64,000 bases of DNA, taken from assembly GCA_020747015.1 (NCBI GenBank), contig JAGTJM010000028.1, forward strand, positions 1 through 64,000, given 5' to 3'. Positions 19,495-31,812 of this stretch are shown here, piece after piece. The translations under genes were made by a program, and so were the position numbers. Numbering within the stretch: position 1 is the first letter of the stretch; each line of letters opens with the position of its first letter. A model generated the notes under the pieces. The model was not told the origin of the DNA, did not search any database, and was given only the letters and a program-made list of their open reading frames with translations. This DNA comes from Pyrenochaeta sp. MPI-SDFR-AT-0127 (Eukaryota > Ascomycota > Dothideomycetes > Pleosporales > Cucurbitariaceae).

Positions 19495-21288
19495 TTACTC
19501 GAAAAGTAGATACTGAGGTACTAGCGATATATCCCTTCTGCTAACGAGTTCGCCATTCGTGATCCCTTGAACATAACAACTTCCAACTAAACAATTCGGC
19601 TTATCTGGGTTTATATCATTTCCGTTAAATGACCGCACAATGTATGGCGTCTCTGCACCATATATAATGCATACATGATCCTGGATCTCGGTTTCCTTGG
19701 GACATAACACTAAATATCCTTTGTCTGTCACACACAGTCTTTTGCCACCCATTGAGCTACCTATCGCCATGAACATCGTTCTCAGGCCCATATCCAACTC
19801 CTGGACCTGGACCGGGTCAGTTGGTGGTAGGATGCCACTGCCGGAGGAGCCAGCTCTCATTTGGAAGAGCATGCATGTAGCTTTGAATTCTTCCAAGGTA
19901 GCCACTGGAATGGGACACTCGCCAGTCTGCGTGCGGTCCATAAGTGCTGTGCGCCAGAACAGATCTAGGGGGGTCTCGAATTGGCCCTTGAGAAGCCCCT
20001 GCCTGCGGATCCCGTCGACGCAGAGATTAGCGCAGCTATTCACGAAATCAAAGAACTCGGCAATGACTTGCATTCTGTCAGACCTGTTCTCTGCTGCTTC
20101 CATATCAAGGAAGCCGCTGCGGCTAACGACCTTATCGAAGTCAGAACCTCGGAAACGGATTTGATATGGAATGTCATCATCATATTGAACATGTGGCGTT
20201 TTGTGCGTCGCAGTCGTGCAATACATGCCATTTATGACAGAGTTCTGCTGCGGGTTACTAAACCAGTCAGGACACCAGAAAGCGGTTCGCTGTAGTTTAT
20301 GCCAATATCCCGCCTTGTATCCGCTGATGCAAGAGCAAGCATTGCATAAATCCTATCGTGGGGCTCTGTCGCTTGAAAATTTCGGGCAATGCCGAGGACG
20401 CTGTCGAGGTCGTATCTCTCGCAGATTTTTCATGCTTTTTAAATTGCAGACGTTACGATAGAGTGTCTTGTCAATTCCAAAATTATCTTTTCTTGGATCC
20501 CGCAGGCGTGGTTCAACCTGTGGCATGAATAGGAACTGCCCAAACTCAGCCAACGTGTCCCAAGGAATTTGCTCTCCTGATCCGTGCCGCACAATAAGAT
20601 CTTTAGCCAGTGTAACTTCCTGGATAACCCAAACTCTGCCAAACCAGTCCTCTTTCAGCAGAGCCTGGATCGTGCTCCATCGCGCATCACATTCACCAAT
20701 CGGTCGCCTCATTTCCCAGGCTTCTATCATCTCGCGGTCCGACCCGGTCGTCGCACTTGCAAGTAACTTCGCTGCGTATGTCAGTGCTCCCTTCGATGAT
20801 GAGGAGTCCCCCATCCATGCAACAACTCTCTCAGCCTGAGAGTAGACCCTCTGCATTAACCCAATCTGCCATTGTTTTTCGGCCTGATTGCTCTGATCAA
20901 TACAAATTGAGTCGATCCACACGCACCGGGGCTCAAAATTATGATCAGATTCCAAACTGCGTAGGATGGCATACACCGTATGCGAAACGAAAAGTTTTTG
21001 GTTGTTGACCAAAATTGCCATTGATTTGTCGTTCGCCCATCGGTACGAAACGGCATCAAAGCGCAATCCTGGGTCGTCCAGTGACACAGCTACTAGGCTG
21101 CATGTAAGCGCACCAAAAGAATTAGACGTCGGATCGAGTTCCAGGACGCGGATTTGATTTTCTGTTGGTGAGATGTCAAAATACTTAAAAATATCACTAT
21201 TAAATGTCATGGCGTAAGAGGTCGTGGAATTGATGAAGGAAATCGCAGTAGTATGGGCTTTGTCGGTGAGGGATGTGAGCAGGTCCAT
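19495..21288 (-). pseudogene. HET-domain protein with frame disruptions
   Basis: From the ATG at 21288 the frame encodes a good HET N-terminal domain: FDAVSYRWAN, VSHTVYAILRSL, CVWIDSICIDQSNQAEKQWQ, RVVAWMGDS and FGRVWVIQEV. At an A5 run near 20425 the frame is lost; one base fewer would continue as KICERYDLDS...HDRIYAMLALASADTRRDIGINYSEP, the standard end of the HET domain. A second jump follows, near 20290, into FWCPDWFSN and then the C-terminal part (19495 to about 20280), which ends with PYIVRSFNGND...LVGSCYVQGITNGE. HET proteins trigger vegetative incompatibility or allorecognition death. Two independent disruptions argue for a dead allele, though a homopolymer sequencing error could explain the first. 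Confidence 0.72.
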
Positions 21289-23490
21289 TATTGAACCAGC
21301 ATCTTGCTAGAAAGTGAGAGCTGGAACACCGTTTAGCCCAGCTAGGATTTCAGGTGCTGTCTCTTCTTAATTCTGAAAATTACAACTGACTTAGCGCAGA
21401 GCTGATACACGTAATCTGATCCCTCTGCTCGCTTTTCAGCCCAGCTGAAAGTGTTGCAGCGCCATACGAGGTCGATATCTATTTGGGCGCTATCTGGAAC
21501 AGCCCATTCGAAGAATTACGAGGCATAATTTAGAGTTTTCGCTGTTGATTGATTGACAGAAACAGGGGAAGGAGAAAAGAAATAGATCGTCGTTCTCCAG
21601 CCGCCGGATTAAGAAGCGCTTCGCTTTCTCTGGAGTACTTTAGCGAACCACATTATCCACCGCATTTCAAATTAGGAATAGTGTATGTCCATCACTGCAT
21701 GCAGCAAAGGCTCTAGAAATCGTCCAGCCGTCGTTTCCTTGCTAGAAGATCAATCACAATAATGTGTCGTTAATGTCCAATTCGTTTCCACTTCGCAGCG
21801 CCGTGATTTTCGATTAAAACAGTATAGGCTTCTGATGTCGTAGCTTCTTGTGGTGATGAAAAGGTCTCCTACCTCCTTGTATCGCATGAGCAAGGGTTTC
21901 CCAATGAGACGAGGGCTCGCTTGGTTCAAAGCGACAGCTCTTTGTACCCGCTGTTGATACTGTCAAATTATAAGTGTTGTGCTCCCCCCGACACAGTGAA
22001 ACTGTCATAACCATTTTGAGTGACGTCGCCATCACTTTACTTGGTTTTCGCTCAACAATGTCTAATGCCACCCCAGATTCCATACCACGGCGACACTTCT
22101 AGCATCGTGCCGTCTTGAATCATTGTCAGCTCAAGCTTAGTGCGATTGTTACAATTAAGCATTTAATGTTCTCTGGTAGCATTAAATAACAGCTGTGAAC
22201 CGTAATCACGATTCAAAACATAATGCTGCTAATGAGATTGGTCCTTCTACGAATAAATCGGTTCGAGCTGATACAATGGTCATGATTAAGGTTAACTTTG
22301 ATCGCCGCCTCAATGCAAACAGTGCCTAGTAGCCATTATTTCCTATATAGTTAAACATACATCTACTCGAGACCAATGGCCTCACCTATGACGCCTGCAT
22401 GATATTCCTGGTGTATCCGAATCATTCACTCTCATGGACGAAAACTGTTCTTAAACAGCGAGTTCGCATCCTATGAGAAAGCTCGTAATTCAATCTTAAA
22501 GCACTCGTTTCTAAGGTACATGTGCGTATTAAAGGCACTTATGAGGAGAAGCATAGAGTGCGATGTCCTTGCATGTTCATTGCTTCGATTCCGCTCTCTT
22601 ACCCATGAGGACAATTATCGAGAAGGTTTATCGAGGAATCCCTGTACCACATGCTCTCTATTAAAAAGCCGTTAGTTTTGTTGACGCTTCCAGATATTTG
22701 GGAGGCGGGTGTCCTGTCTAACGTATAGAGGTAGGCTTAGACCCCGAATTGCCAAGTTCATAAATACCCTTCCAGATCTTTGCCTCCTCACCATTTATCG
22801 GGAACCCAAGCATCATCATGAGCAGCCTGTATTGATTCAAGGTAAATCGTTGCGGGTTATCGCGCTCACTAGAGAGCTTACTAACTCAACAACATCCCAA
22901 TTATAGTTTCAGAAAGGCCAAATCTGGATTGCGTCATTGCCGTTCACCATCTCCCAGTATTGTGATTTTCGCACTTGTCTCGCTTGGCCATCGAAATATT
23001 CGCCTGGAGTACCATTGACAACTTCCTTTATGATGCACGGGAGTTTTCTTAGGTTATTTCTACCTATAGATCGAGTATCCCTTCAGGCTGTGCTGCTCTT
23101 ACTTCGATCAAATTCAGTCGCTTTGGCGCTACGGTCGCTTCATTGATTTGCTGGAATTGGGACCGTAGCAGGACCGAGACGCATGTGGCGCCAGGCTCCA
23201 GCGTAGGCCAGCCACAATAACCCGTATGAACCGTTCTTTGACTCTGCACCCCGCTAAAAGCTGAATCACAATGTGCATCGCCACGATGCCGAGTCGCCCA
23301 CTGCCGCGGTTGAGCTTCACTTCTTCAATGACAAAAGTCCTGCTCTTCCACAAGACCTCCCCGTCTGTAACAACAATACATACCTGTTATCTTGGTGTAT
23401 TGTGTGGCCAGGCTAAAATAGAAGTAGATTCCAACCATCTGAAGCGGGAACGTAATCTTTCCGAACGCCCCGAGCACTCTTTTCCACCAT
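21289..23490. other. 2.2 kb without a confident gene
   Basis: No long frame and no recognised family. On the minus strand between about 22900 and 23350 several short open stretches look protein-like (for example SQYWEMVNGNDAIQ and TFVIEEVKLNRGSGRLG), but they sit in different frames broken by stops and may be remnants of a decayed gene. Confidence 0.35.
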
Positions 23491-24813
23491 ATGGATGATG
23501 TAGCACAACCATGGTCAACCTGTATGTCATAATCCAGTATAATTTGTAAAGTCTAAATTCACATATACAGGTGGGGGTCACGGATACGACGGGCCGTCAC
23601 TCTGTCTTCCTGACTATATATGCGTGTTTGTAGACAAATGTGTGTACTTTGCTTCTACAAACTTTACAATCTACTCAATATGGCTAGGGTATTCACAGTG
23701 CATTTCATCTGCGTTACCACAGTTTCAGAAGACCTGCGCCTCGTCTGGGCAAGCCGAGGCAGACATCGCTGGTATTGGGGTACGAGCACCTGCTTGCGAG
23801 TTGACATCTACGTCCTGACCAGAATCAGGTCTTATTAGCTCTCGGATTACAAACAGGCTTTTCATTTCTGTTCATGCTGCTGGCAGGAAGGATCAAATCT
23901 GATTCAAACGATTCTGTCAGTGGAACGAGAACAGTCGTTCTTAATTGCATGCTCGCGAATATCGATACACAGATCATCACAGGCGAGTCATAAATATGCG
24001 CTTAACATTACAAGTGGCATAGAAGTTAATCTGTATTAGGAATTGCACTCATCATCAGCGCGTTGTCGACGTGGAGATCACTAAGCCTTTATCACTTCCA
24101 CATTGTCTATGACATGGTCAGCATATCCTGGTTCGTACAAAAAGACCTTCAGATATCAATTACTTTGTTCTCATATATGGCACAGCACATTCATCTGGCC
24201 TGAGTTCTATCATGTCTCAGCAGCAATGTATCGGATGCGACCTCTGCCAGCTTTCAGCCATCGAGCGTTCATTAGCCTAGTACTCCTAGTACTGTATATC
24301 ATTCTGACCAGCCTGTTCGGTTACCGTCTAAGCAAATGGGCCCCTAATTCTCCTGGAAACTGCTTCGAGGGGAACACATTCTTTCGGCCCAGCCTAAACA
24401 ATCCGGCCCGCAACATGTACACATTAGCAATCATGGCAATCCTCTTCGTGATTCCTTTCCTTTTTGCAATCTTGCTATCATATGCCTGCCGGGGCAATGG
24501 TGGCAAAAAATTCAGAAAGAACAGATATCTCCTATTACAAAGTGCCTTTTCGATATTCTTGCTTGGCTTCCATGCACAGTTCATTCGCACTTTGCGGGAA
24601 GCAGACCAGCACTTCTTACCTCCGAGCGGTTCGGAAAGTCAGTGGACGTTTGGTCAAATTGTTGTCGTATTTTCTTTTACTCCTATTGTCTGCCAGTTGT
24701 ATCTGGAGCTACGGGCGCAATTCCTTGCAACCGCTCAATTAGGTGGCAACCGAGCTACTCAGGCCATCGATTTGCACCCTCTGCCTGCTCTCTCTAGCCC
24801 TGTAGCTACGTAA
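23491..24813 (+). CDS. multi-pass fungal membrane protein, function unknown
   Basis: Five exons, 23491-23521, 23571-23779, 23829-23982, 24040-24134 and 24205-24813, keep frame and give 365 residues. About seven hydrophobic segments are seen, for example LALGLQTGFSFLFMLLAG, NIDTQIITGIALIISALSTW, FISLVLLVLYIILTSLFGY, LAIMAILFVIPFLFAILLSY and FGQIVVVFSFTPIVCQLY. The phrase SLSLYHFHIVYDM after DTQIITG..L is a pattern I associate with a widespread uncharacterised Pezizomycotina membrane family. Intron 3 (23983-24039) would be GC-AG (donor g|gcgagt). The first 31 bp exon and the join at 24135-24204 are the least certain. No catalytic motif is visible. Confidence 0.6.
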
Positions 24814-25112
24814 TTTATGAACACAATTCAAAACTAGTTAAACAGAACGTAAGCTACAATAGAATGAGCCACTCTACGAAGCTAGGCAACTTTGCAAGCA
24901 AAGCATTCAACCTGCAGGAAGCTACTCTGTTTTGCAGAAAATCAAATGAGTCCTGCTGTCCATCTAGTCTTTCTCATATATACACCATGCGTGCTTTATC
25001 TCTACATAGCTCTTCAAGTGCCTTATCTGTGCTCTGCATGGACCATGCTAACTCTATTGTTCCGCATTCCTCCCTTAAATGAAATGCGACTTTACTAAAC
25101 CTTTGCACCACT

Positions 25113-27927
25113 TTAAGCTAATGTAATTTCTTTCCAATCAAATTTATCTTCCCAGAGAGCTTCACCGTTCATTATTCCGTACACAAAACACTCTCCAATA
25201 ATTTCAAACCTGTTTTCGTACTCGGGTACTGGCCGCAACACGAATGGGACCGCTGCGCCTTTAAGAAGGTATATTATATCACCCTCCTGAGCAGAAGGAG
25301 GCATCAGGCCGAGAAAGCCATCGTAAGTTACGCTAAGCCGTCGGGGCAAAGCAACCTCACCGACAAGTGGCATCACTTTGGGTTCTATGTTCGCACACTG
25401 CCTCAGGTCATCAACAGTGACGAGACCATTCATAACTCTGTAGCGCATTCGAGCATCCAGATCGGGGACTTTGATAGAATAGTCTACCATCACGTTCAAT
25501 ATCTCATAAAAACGACCATACTCGTATGGTGCTGGCGTCAGGAAACCATTAGTAGTATGGACGCCGTCGCCAATCATCGTGCGCCAGAAGGCTTCGCGCA
25601 GAGGCACTGGGTCGCTTTCTTCGTCGTCTGGATCACTGCCAAGAAACGGATAGCTCTCGGGAAGGTTAGAGATCAGCGCTTCCCATGCCGGGCGGTTCTC
25701 TCGGAGCGTACCGTCGACTGTTTCCTTACCCGCGAGTGACTCAATCGTGTCAAACTCGTACCCGTCCACAACAAGCATCCGCGGTGCTACCGGATCCCAA
25801 TATACATGAGCAGGCTCTGTACCCGAAGCACGGTACACTTTCTTTTCAGTGACTCGGTGCCACCGCTTCAGACTCGAGCCTGAGGGGGCGACAGCGAGGT
25901 CTGGGACCCAGGACGGCAACGCGATGTGCACGCGTTGCGAGCGGTCTTCTATGCCTATCAACATTTCAAGGCTACGATCGTCTCGCATGCACTTGACAGT
26001 GAACTCTGTGTAGATATCCACTATTGAAAGACGGTAATTAGGCACTCGGAGGCCCTTTGGTGTCCACGCCCAGTCGCGGTTCTCATCTTCGTCGTCATTC
26101 CGGACAGTGAAACGCTCCAGTTGTCTATTTAACTGGTTCACATCTATATTGCCTTGTTCATCCATGGGGACCCTGAACGTTGAGATCGGTACAGCACCAT
26201 CTCCTGATTGGCGCTGCACTGTGCCACCCACAGATGAATCTGACTCCCAATCATTGTTGTAGAGATCATCGGAGCTAACTACAGGTCCAACGATACCGAA
26301 GTCGCGATCTAGTTTCTCAGGAATTGCGGATGGATACTTGAGTGAGCGGCGAGTCTTGTTGATCAAATCCTCCAGCTTCTGAATATCCTCAACGTATTCT
26401 TCATCCTCGGCCAATGACATTAAGATGTCAGTTTTTATATATCCAAGAAGACTATAGAACGAGCTGATCCGACTGATAATTGGTGTATGAAGCCGGTCAA
26501 GAAACTGTTGGACCAGATGGTTGTCTTCGTTGAGCGTCCGAGCATTTCTTTGGAAGTGGTGAATACCATTGTTGACTTCCCTCCATGCTGGCTCCAGGCT
26601 TTGAAACTCGTTTTCAAGATCTACATTTGGGCTAGGTGATTTGAAGAACGATAGAAGTTTCAGTGCGAAATCCATGTACGCCACAAGTGTGTCGCCAATT
26701 CCTGAAAGTACCGGGTCAGTAGTATTTTGAAGAATGCTAGCAGTAACAAGATCTTGGTGCTCGTCGATGACACGCTGGATACCAGGAAGGATTCGTGATG
26801 TGTGGCGGTCGCGCAACATGCCATCTGGACAGTCCTCGCCATGCAGCGAAACGATGGCCGTAGTCATTAATGAGCGAGATTAAAGCAAACACCTTGTCAC
26901 TTGGGTCAGAGGCGAGGAATCTCCTCGTGACAGAGACCAGGGCCCGCCGCCGTTGATGGCGCAGCTCCACCGTCTGCTCTTGCATCCACATGTTTCGAAT
27001 GAAATTGATCGCGGTGATCGAGAGGAAATACGGCTCCCCGGGCTTGAACTCCTTTCGTGCCGCCAGCAGCCAGCCTGCTTTCTCTAGCAGATTGATAGCA
27101 CTAACGAGCATCTCAAACGAAATGGGTTCGCAGGAGCCGCAGTACACGAGCGTTGCGACGGCCGAAACCACCTCTTGAACAATCCAAATGCGATGGAACA
27201 CCGGCCGGTCAAGCAGATCGACAATCGCCTTCCATGCAGGCGATGGGAACGGGGGCAGCTGTAAGCTTTCTAGGTAGTCTTCACGATAGAGGTCTCTGGC
27301 TGATTGCTCTACTATGCCCTCACTCTCAACTTCGACCAGCCGCCTAATCAACTTAAAACCCTCTTCGCAGTCATCTCCTGCTTCACTCAGCCACATCTTA
27401 ACCATCGTTGCCTTGTGATAGATGCGCTGTATGATGAGGACCTGTGAAGCACGTTCATCCAAATCGTCCTGGTTAATGCAGAGCGCGTTGATCCAGAATG
27501 TCTGTGGTTGTGTGGGATGCCGCAGTCGTCTGAGGGCATCTCGCAAGTTGGTGGAGACTAGAAGTCGCCGATCTCCACACCAAACGGGATGCCGGAAGTC
27601 ATACTCGAGTCTCATGGGATTTTCCATTGATATACGCTTCCCCTCAACGACGAGCCTGTCGTGATGTGAGTCATTCCAGGTGTAAGATAGCGCGAAATAG
27701 GGCGGAGTATCGAAGCGGTCGAATTCGACAGTCTTGATCTCGATCTCAATGCGATCACGAAATTCTCCTGGGTAGAGCTTTATAAGTCGAATATGGTCGC
27801 CTTTGGAAGGGAGCGCATTGTATGTATACTTTGGGGCAGGAGCAGCCTCTAGACGTGTTGGCCTCTCCTCATCGAAATCGACCAACATCACCGACCGCGT
27901 TGGTGCTCGCGTCAACGCCATCCTCAT
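25113..27927 (-). CDS. HET-domain protein with a long central insertion (two frames)
   Basis: The upstream frame (27927 to about 26740) carries an intact HET domain: YFALSYTWND, VSTNLRDALRRLRHP, FWINALCINQDDLDERASQV, VKMWLSEAGDD, HRIWIVQEV and the SDPSDKVFALISL end block. The second frame (about 26867-25113) continues with a stretch of roughly 250 residues, charged and helix-rich, then YRLSIVDIYTEF, ALPSWVPDL and the C-terminal block PFVLRPVP...IIGECFVYGIMNGEA. The two frames overlap by about 130 bp offset by one base; I could not find a clean GT-AG intron, so the locus needs either a cryptic intron or carries a frameshift. Usually only about 30 residues separate the two blocks, so the insertion is unusual. 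Confidence 0.65.
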
Positions 27928-29651
27928 ACAAAATTCCTCAAAAACTCACAATGCAAACACTTCGCTGGGACCGTTTTGAAATAAATGCTCCGTAATCTTT
28001 TCGGTTGTGCTTAGACACCATTGTTCGGGGTTGCAGCGCGATTTTGAATTGAAGAAGCACTTCAGCTAATGCGTCCAAGAAGCGCTTGTGACCAGTCGGT
28101 GGGAGGTTCTAGCCTTCCTCTATGCAGTGCCAAGCTGGCCCAGATTGAGAAGCCGTAGCGCCGACCAAGGGACCCTTCGATCTCCATGCAAAGGGGCTGG
28201 GAATTCAGTCAATCTCTTGGTAGAATTCATGTACTTCGCCTACCGCTTTCTATTCCTTTCCCATCAAAGCCCTCATTTCTGGTAGTAGAAATCTCTCAAC
28301 AACTTCCCTCGGCGACTTTCGCCCCCACAACCTCTCAAGTCCACAACAACTACTATTCATCCCCCATAGCGCTTTAATCTACATATCGCATGTGCCAAAG
28401 GTGTTTTTTAAAAGATTTTGGGTCCTTATGATGCCCATATGTGGTTGGAGTGCTGTAGAAAAAGTGTCTGCCAACAAATTTTGCTGTTCGGCAGCAACCA
28501 CGAGCGAGAAAGTTCAACTAGTTCAGCGCACGCCTCTTCCATAAAGGTCTCCGACAGCCGGCCATCTGGCCCAGACACTGAATGAACGCTGGAATTAGTT
28601 TATAGCTCTGCGAACAACTATAACTTCTTTCTGGGTGTTTACTCCCCTCCCATGACCAACCTGCTCCGCGCCTCCAACTCGAAAATCTGCCTCCTTGCAA
28701 AGTTTTAACGCATACTCGAATGCCAGCATCTAATCCAGAGATGCATAGGAGCCTAATCATGGCGCAATCTTGATAACAAGCATATACATTTGGGATAACA
28801 AGTGCGGCGATAAAGATACAAAATATGAGTAAAGGGACAGTACCGTACAGTCGATATACTTATACCATTTAATGATAATATTAAAGCAGTGAATACAAAC
28901 AGTATGATAAACACGTACTTGAGCACCTTCACCACTACCTCTGCCTCCGCGTATGCCTCCAACTCTGCAGGCATGGCTCAAAATTCAGATGCATCGTGCC
29001 CGACGTTAGTCGCAAAAATCATTTGTGTGAAAGAGACAAGGACCTAAACTCAGATTGAATAGACACTGCACGGGTACAATAATTTCTCTTTCAAATTTCC
29101 GTCTACGAACCGTTCGGTCTCCTCTTGTTTCATTCAGTTGGTACTTGAAGGGAGTAATTGTTTTCGTTGCTAGTACCATGTGCAAATCTTCTACGTTATA
29201 TTAATGTTAGTTCTCACCCCGCAGTATGAATTCGTTGCTGAGTACCTACCATATTTTACCGTATCAAACAGCTGTTACCAATGGACCTTATGTTGTGCTA
29301 ACCTAAGTGTCGCGCTATTGACCTTAGGAGGGACTAGGCGTAGAAGTAGGGCGCATTAGTATATGCACGGCCTGTAGGCCGTATCCACTCTCTGTTGAGA
29401 TTTCTTGGCTCACCAGCGTGACTAGCACCCAGCTGAACTGCGGGTGGTCAAATGGCGTTACACACTCCCAGCTGAATTAATAGTCCCACTGAAAAAGAGC
29501 ATTCGAGACTGTATTTTAGCGAGGCACATAGTTTGACAGACTTGAACTGAATCACGACTACTTAAAGCACACGCTTGAACCTATATTCAGATGTTCCAAA
29601 AAACCACAACAGCCTTAGGAAACTTTGGATCAAGCTATATACATACTAGCA
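27928..29651. other. 1.7 kb intergenic region
   Basis: Contains the promoter of the HET gene and the upstream flank of the next gene. Short minus-strand frames at 28518-28981 lack domains. No repeats or RNA genes were recognised. Confidence 0.35.
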
Positions 29652-30489
29652 ATGGCCGACTACAGCTTCAAATTCCTTATTGATAACGCTGTTCTGGCAC
29701 TTCAGACCTCTGACAAACTTTGTATTGCGAAAAAAGGTTCGCAAATTATTACCTTACTATGTCCAACCGTGGCTGAACAATGTAGTTTGTAATGAGTTTA
29801 CCACCATTTTCTCTGCAGCTTCAATGAACCCCGAAAGGGGCGAGAACCCATTGTACAACAAGAATACTATCGTTTGGACGGAGAAGTTCCGAGTTTTTGC
29901 CACCGATCAATTCCAACATGGTTTGCTTGTACGTAAACCCTGCCATGGCGTATTTCTTCATCACTGCTTGCTCATGTTGTCACGATTAGGTCAGTTCATC
30001 TACAAAGGAGGTTGAAATCAATTTTGGAGATGCTTCTACCTGGAGCGACAACCAATTTGGTCCAGCGTCGCCAGCACCAATAACCGATTTTATAGACACT
30101 GATTCATACAACCAATCCTTCTTACTTAGAAATGTCCCTCAAGGCCTACAGGCAGGTGTGACGATGCAGGTCAATGGCAAATGGTGCCCAATTTTTGTTG
30201 ACCCGAATCGCCACGCAAGAACTTCCAACAAGCAGCTTACTCCAATGAACGAGGTACGTCGGTTGCTAGTGAAAGCCCCTAATCTGTAAAATTCGTGCTG
30301 AGACTATGGTAGTACGTCTTGTTTTGGGACAGTCAACTCACAGCGAACGTTATGATAGATCAATCCGAGTTAGCGGACCAATTCCACTTTACCTTCGATG
30401 GTGGGGCTAAGACCAAGACCATCTGTTTCGGTTATGCTATTCCCGAGAAACAGGGACGGAATGAGTCACCTAAGTTTTATCACGTATGA
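29652..30489 (+). CDS. unrecognised soluble protein, multi-exon
   Basis: An ATG at 29652 opens MADYSFKFLIDNAVLALQTS. Good coding text continues in SSMNPERGENPLYNKNTIVW, KFRVFATDQFQHGLL, then after an intron (about 29929-29990) EVEINFGDASTWSDNQFGPA, SYNQSFLLRNVPQGLQAGVT and WCPIFVDPNRHARTSN, and after a second intron (about 30251-30311) YVLFWDSQLTANVMIDQSEL and TKTICFGYAIPEK. The first internal join is unsure (only a very short or weak-donor intron fits). A C-terminal exon near 30600 (VRFKTKIEIKLTSS) looks plausible but is one base out of phase. No signal peptide or membrane span. Repeated strand-like segments suggest a beta-rich fold. I do not recognise the family. Confidence 0.5.
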
Positions 30490-31812
30490 GTAGAGGCATA
30501 TACCTAGATAATCATATAAGCATCGCTCTTTCTCCCACTGCAACCTAACCTGATCCGCCTTCCTGCAATGCACAAGTCTGACCGCTTATTCGCAGGAGTG
30601 CGCTTTAAGACAAAGATTGAAATCAAGCTGACTTCAAGTGAATGATCGTGGACAGCTGAAAACCATAATATTCACTGTATCAATGCTCGACTGCGGCGAG
30701 TCATCGCCTGTGCTATCAAAGCTGTGTTCGACAGATAGCGAGAGCCCATTGCGGCAGTAAGTTGAAATTTCGCAGAATCCTTCGATAATTTTACTGGACA
30801 CAGTGCTGAACGAAAGATGGTCTTGAAAAAGATTGGTTCAGGTTTGAGGAGAAGAATAGGCCTTAGAGTTGTGGCGAAGCAAGGTTGCGCAGATTGAACA
30901 TTGGCGCTAACTATGAGCGCATAGTGTTTCGGGTTGTATATCAGTGTTGGTGAATCTTTGGGATTCGAGTGTTGGCATTGCGTGTTCTCCCATTTGTGCC
31001 GCCAGCTCTAGTTGTGTTACAATCTGAGCCAGGAACGTGACTTTTCCGGTCGGCTTCTCATTCCAGCGTCACTTTTCCAATCTACATTTGTTACATCGTC
31101 ATTATATGATCATTTTCAGCGGCTATCTCAGGGCGAAGAAAGTTCGCGTTTGGTGGTGTCCTAGAATATACATGTTCTCATTTTCGCAACCCACCACTGC
31201 CGGTGTTCTGTATGCTGAATAGGCGATGCGTCAAGCAACTTTCGGATTCAGCAATGTAACCCCAAGTGCAAATGTCCGTCCGAGGTGCAAAGGTTTGTAT
31301 TAGCTCTTTGAGCGGTTTACAAAATTAGAAATATGATGTTGCAGCTACAACAACCGCATAAAAAATCGTATAGTAGCGCCTCACCCAACAATAATAAAAT
31401 CAAACTGCGTTCAGACTGCAATCGTCCGACGGTTGAACAGCTTCTGCAACGAGAGCTCTATAGCAGAAAGGACAGTGTGCATTGATGAGAGCACAAAAGG
31501 ACTCATCGGTAGCAGAGCAAGGGGAAACGAACGCGCAATTCTACGCTACTCCATGTCTAGATAGTTGCATTTGACACGAGACATAATAATTCTAATGAAG
31601 CTAGCGTGCACCCTTACATCGTGCCTTCATGCCTAGCCCAATGCTCTCCTTCGCGTATGGCATGCTCATCCAGTCGATGGGAATCTCAGGGTACGTAAGC
31701 AAGACCGGTCAAAAGATTCAAAGGATGCAGTGCGCGTCAAGTAGAATATAAAGCGGGTCGTGTAGCTAGAATTACTTTCGTCAAAGGCTGCCATAGCTCA
31801 CTTTTCCTCATC
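30490..31812. other. 1.3 kb intergenic region
   Basis: Apart from a possible last exon of the previous gene (about 30598-30645) no coding sequence is seen. A TATA-like stretch (aatataaa, about 31745-31752) lies about 60 bp before the next ATG. Confidence 0.4.

Noticed and set aside
25113..26867. Treating the second HET frame as an independent gene
   Set aside because: It carries the C-terminal blocks expected to follow the upstream HET domain and begins inside it, so one locus is simpler.
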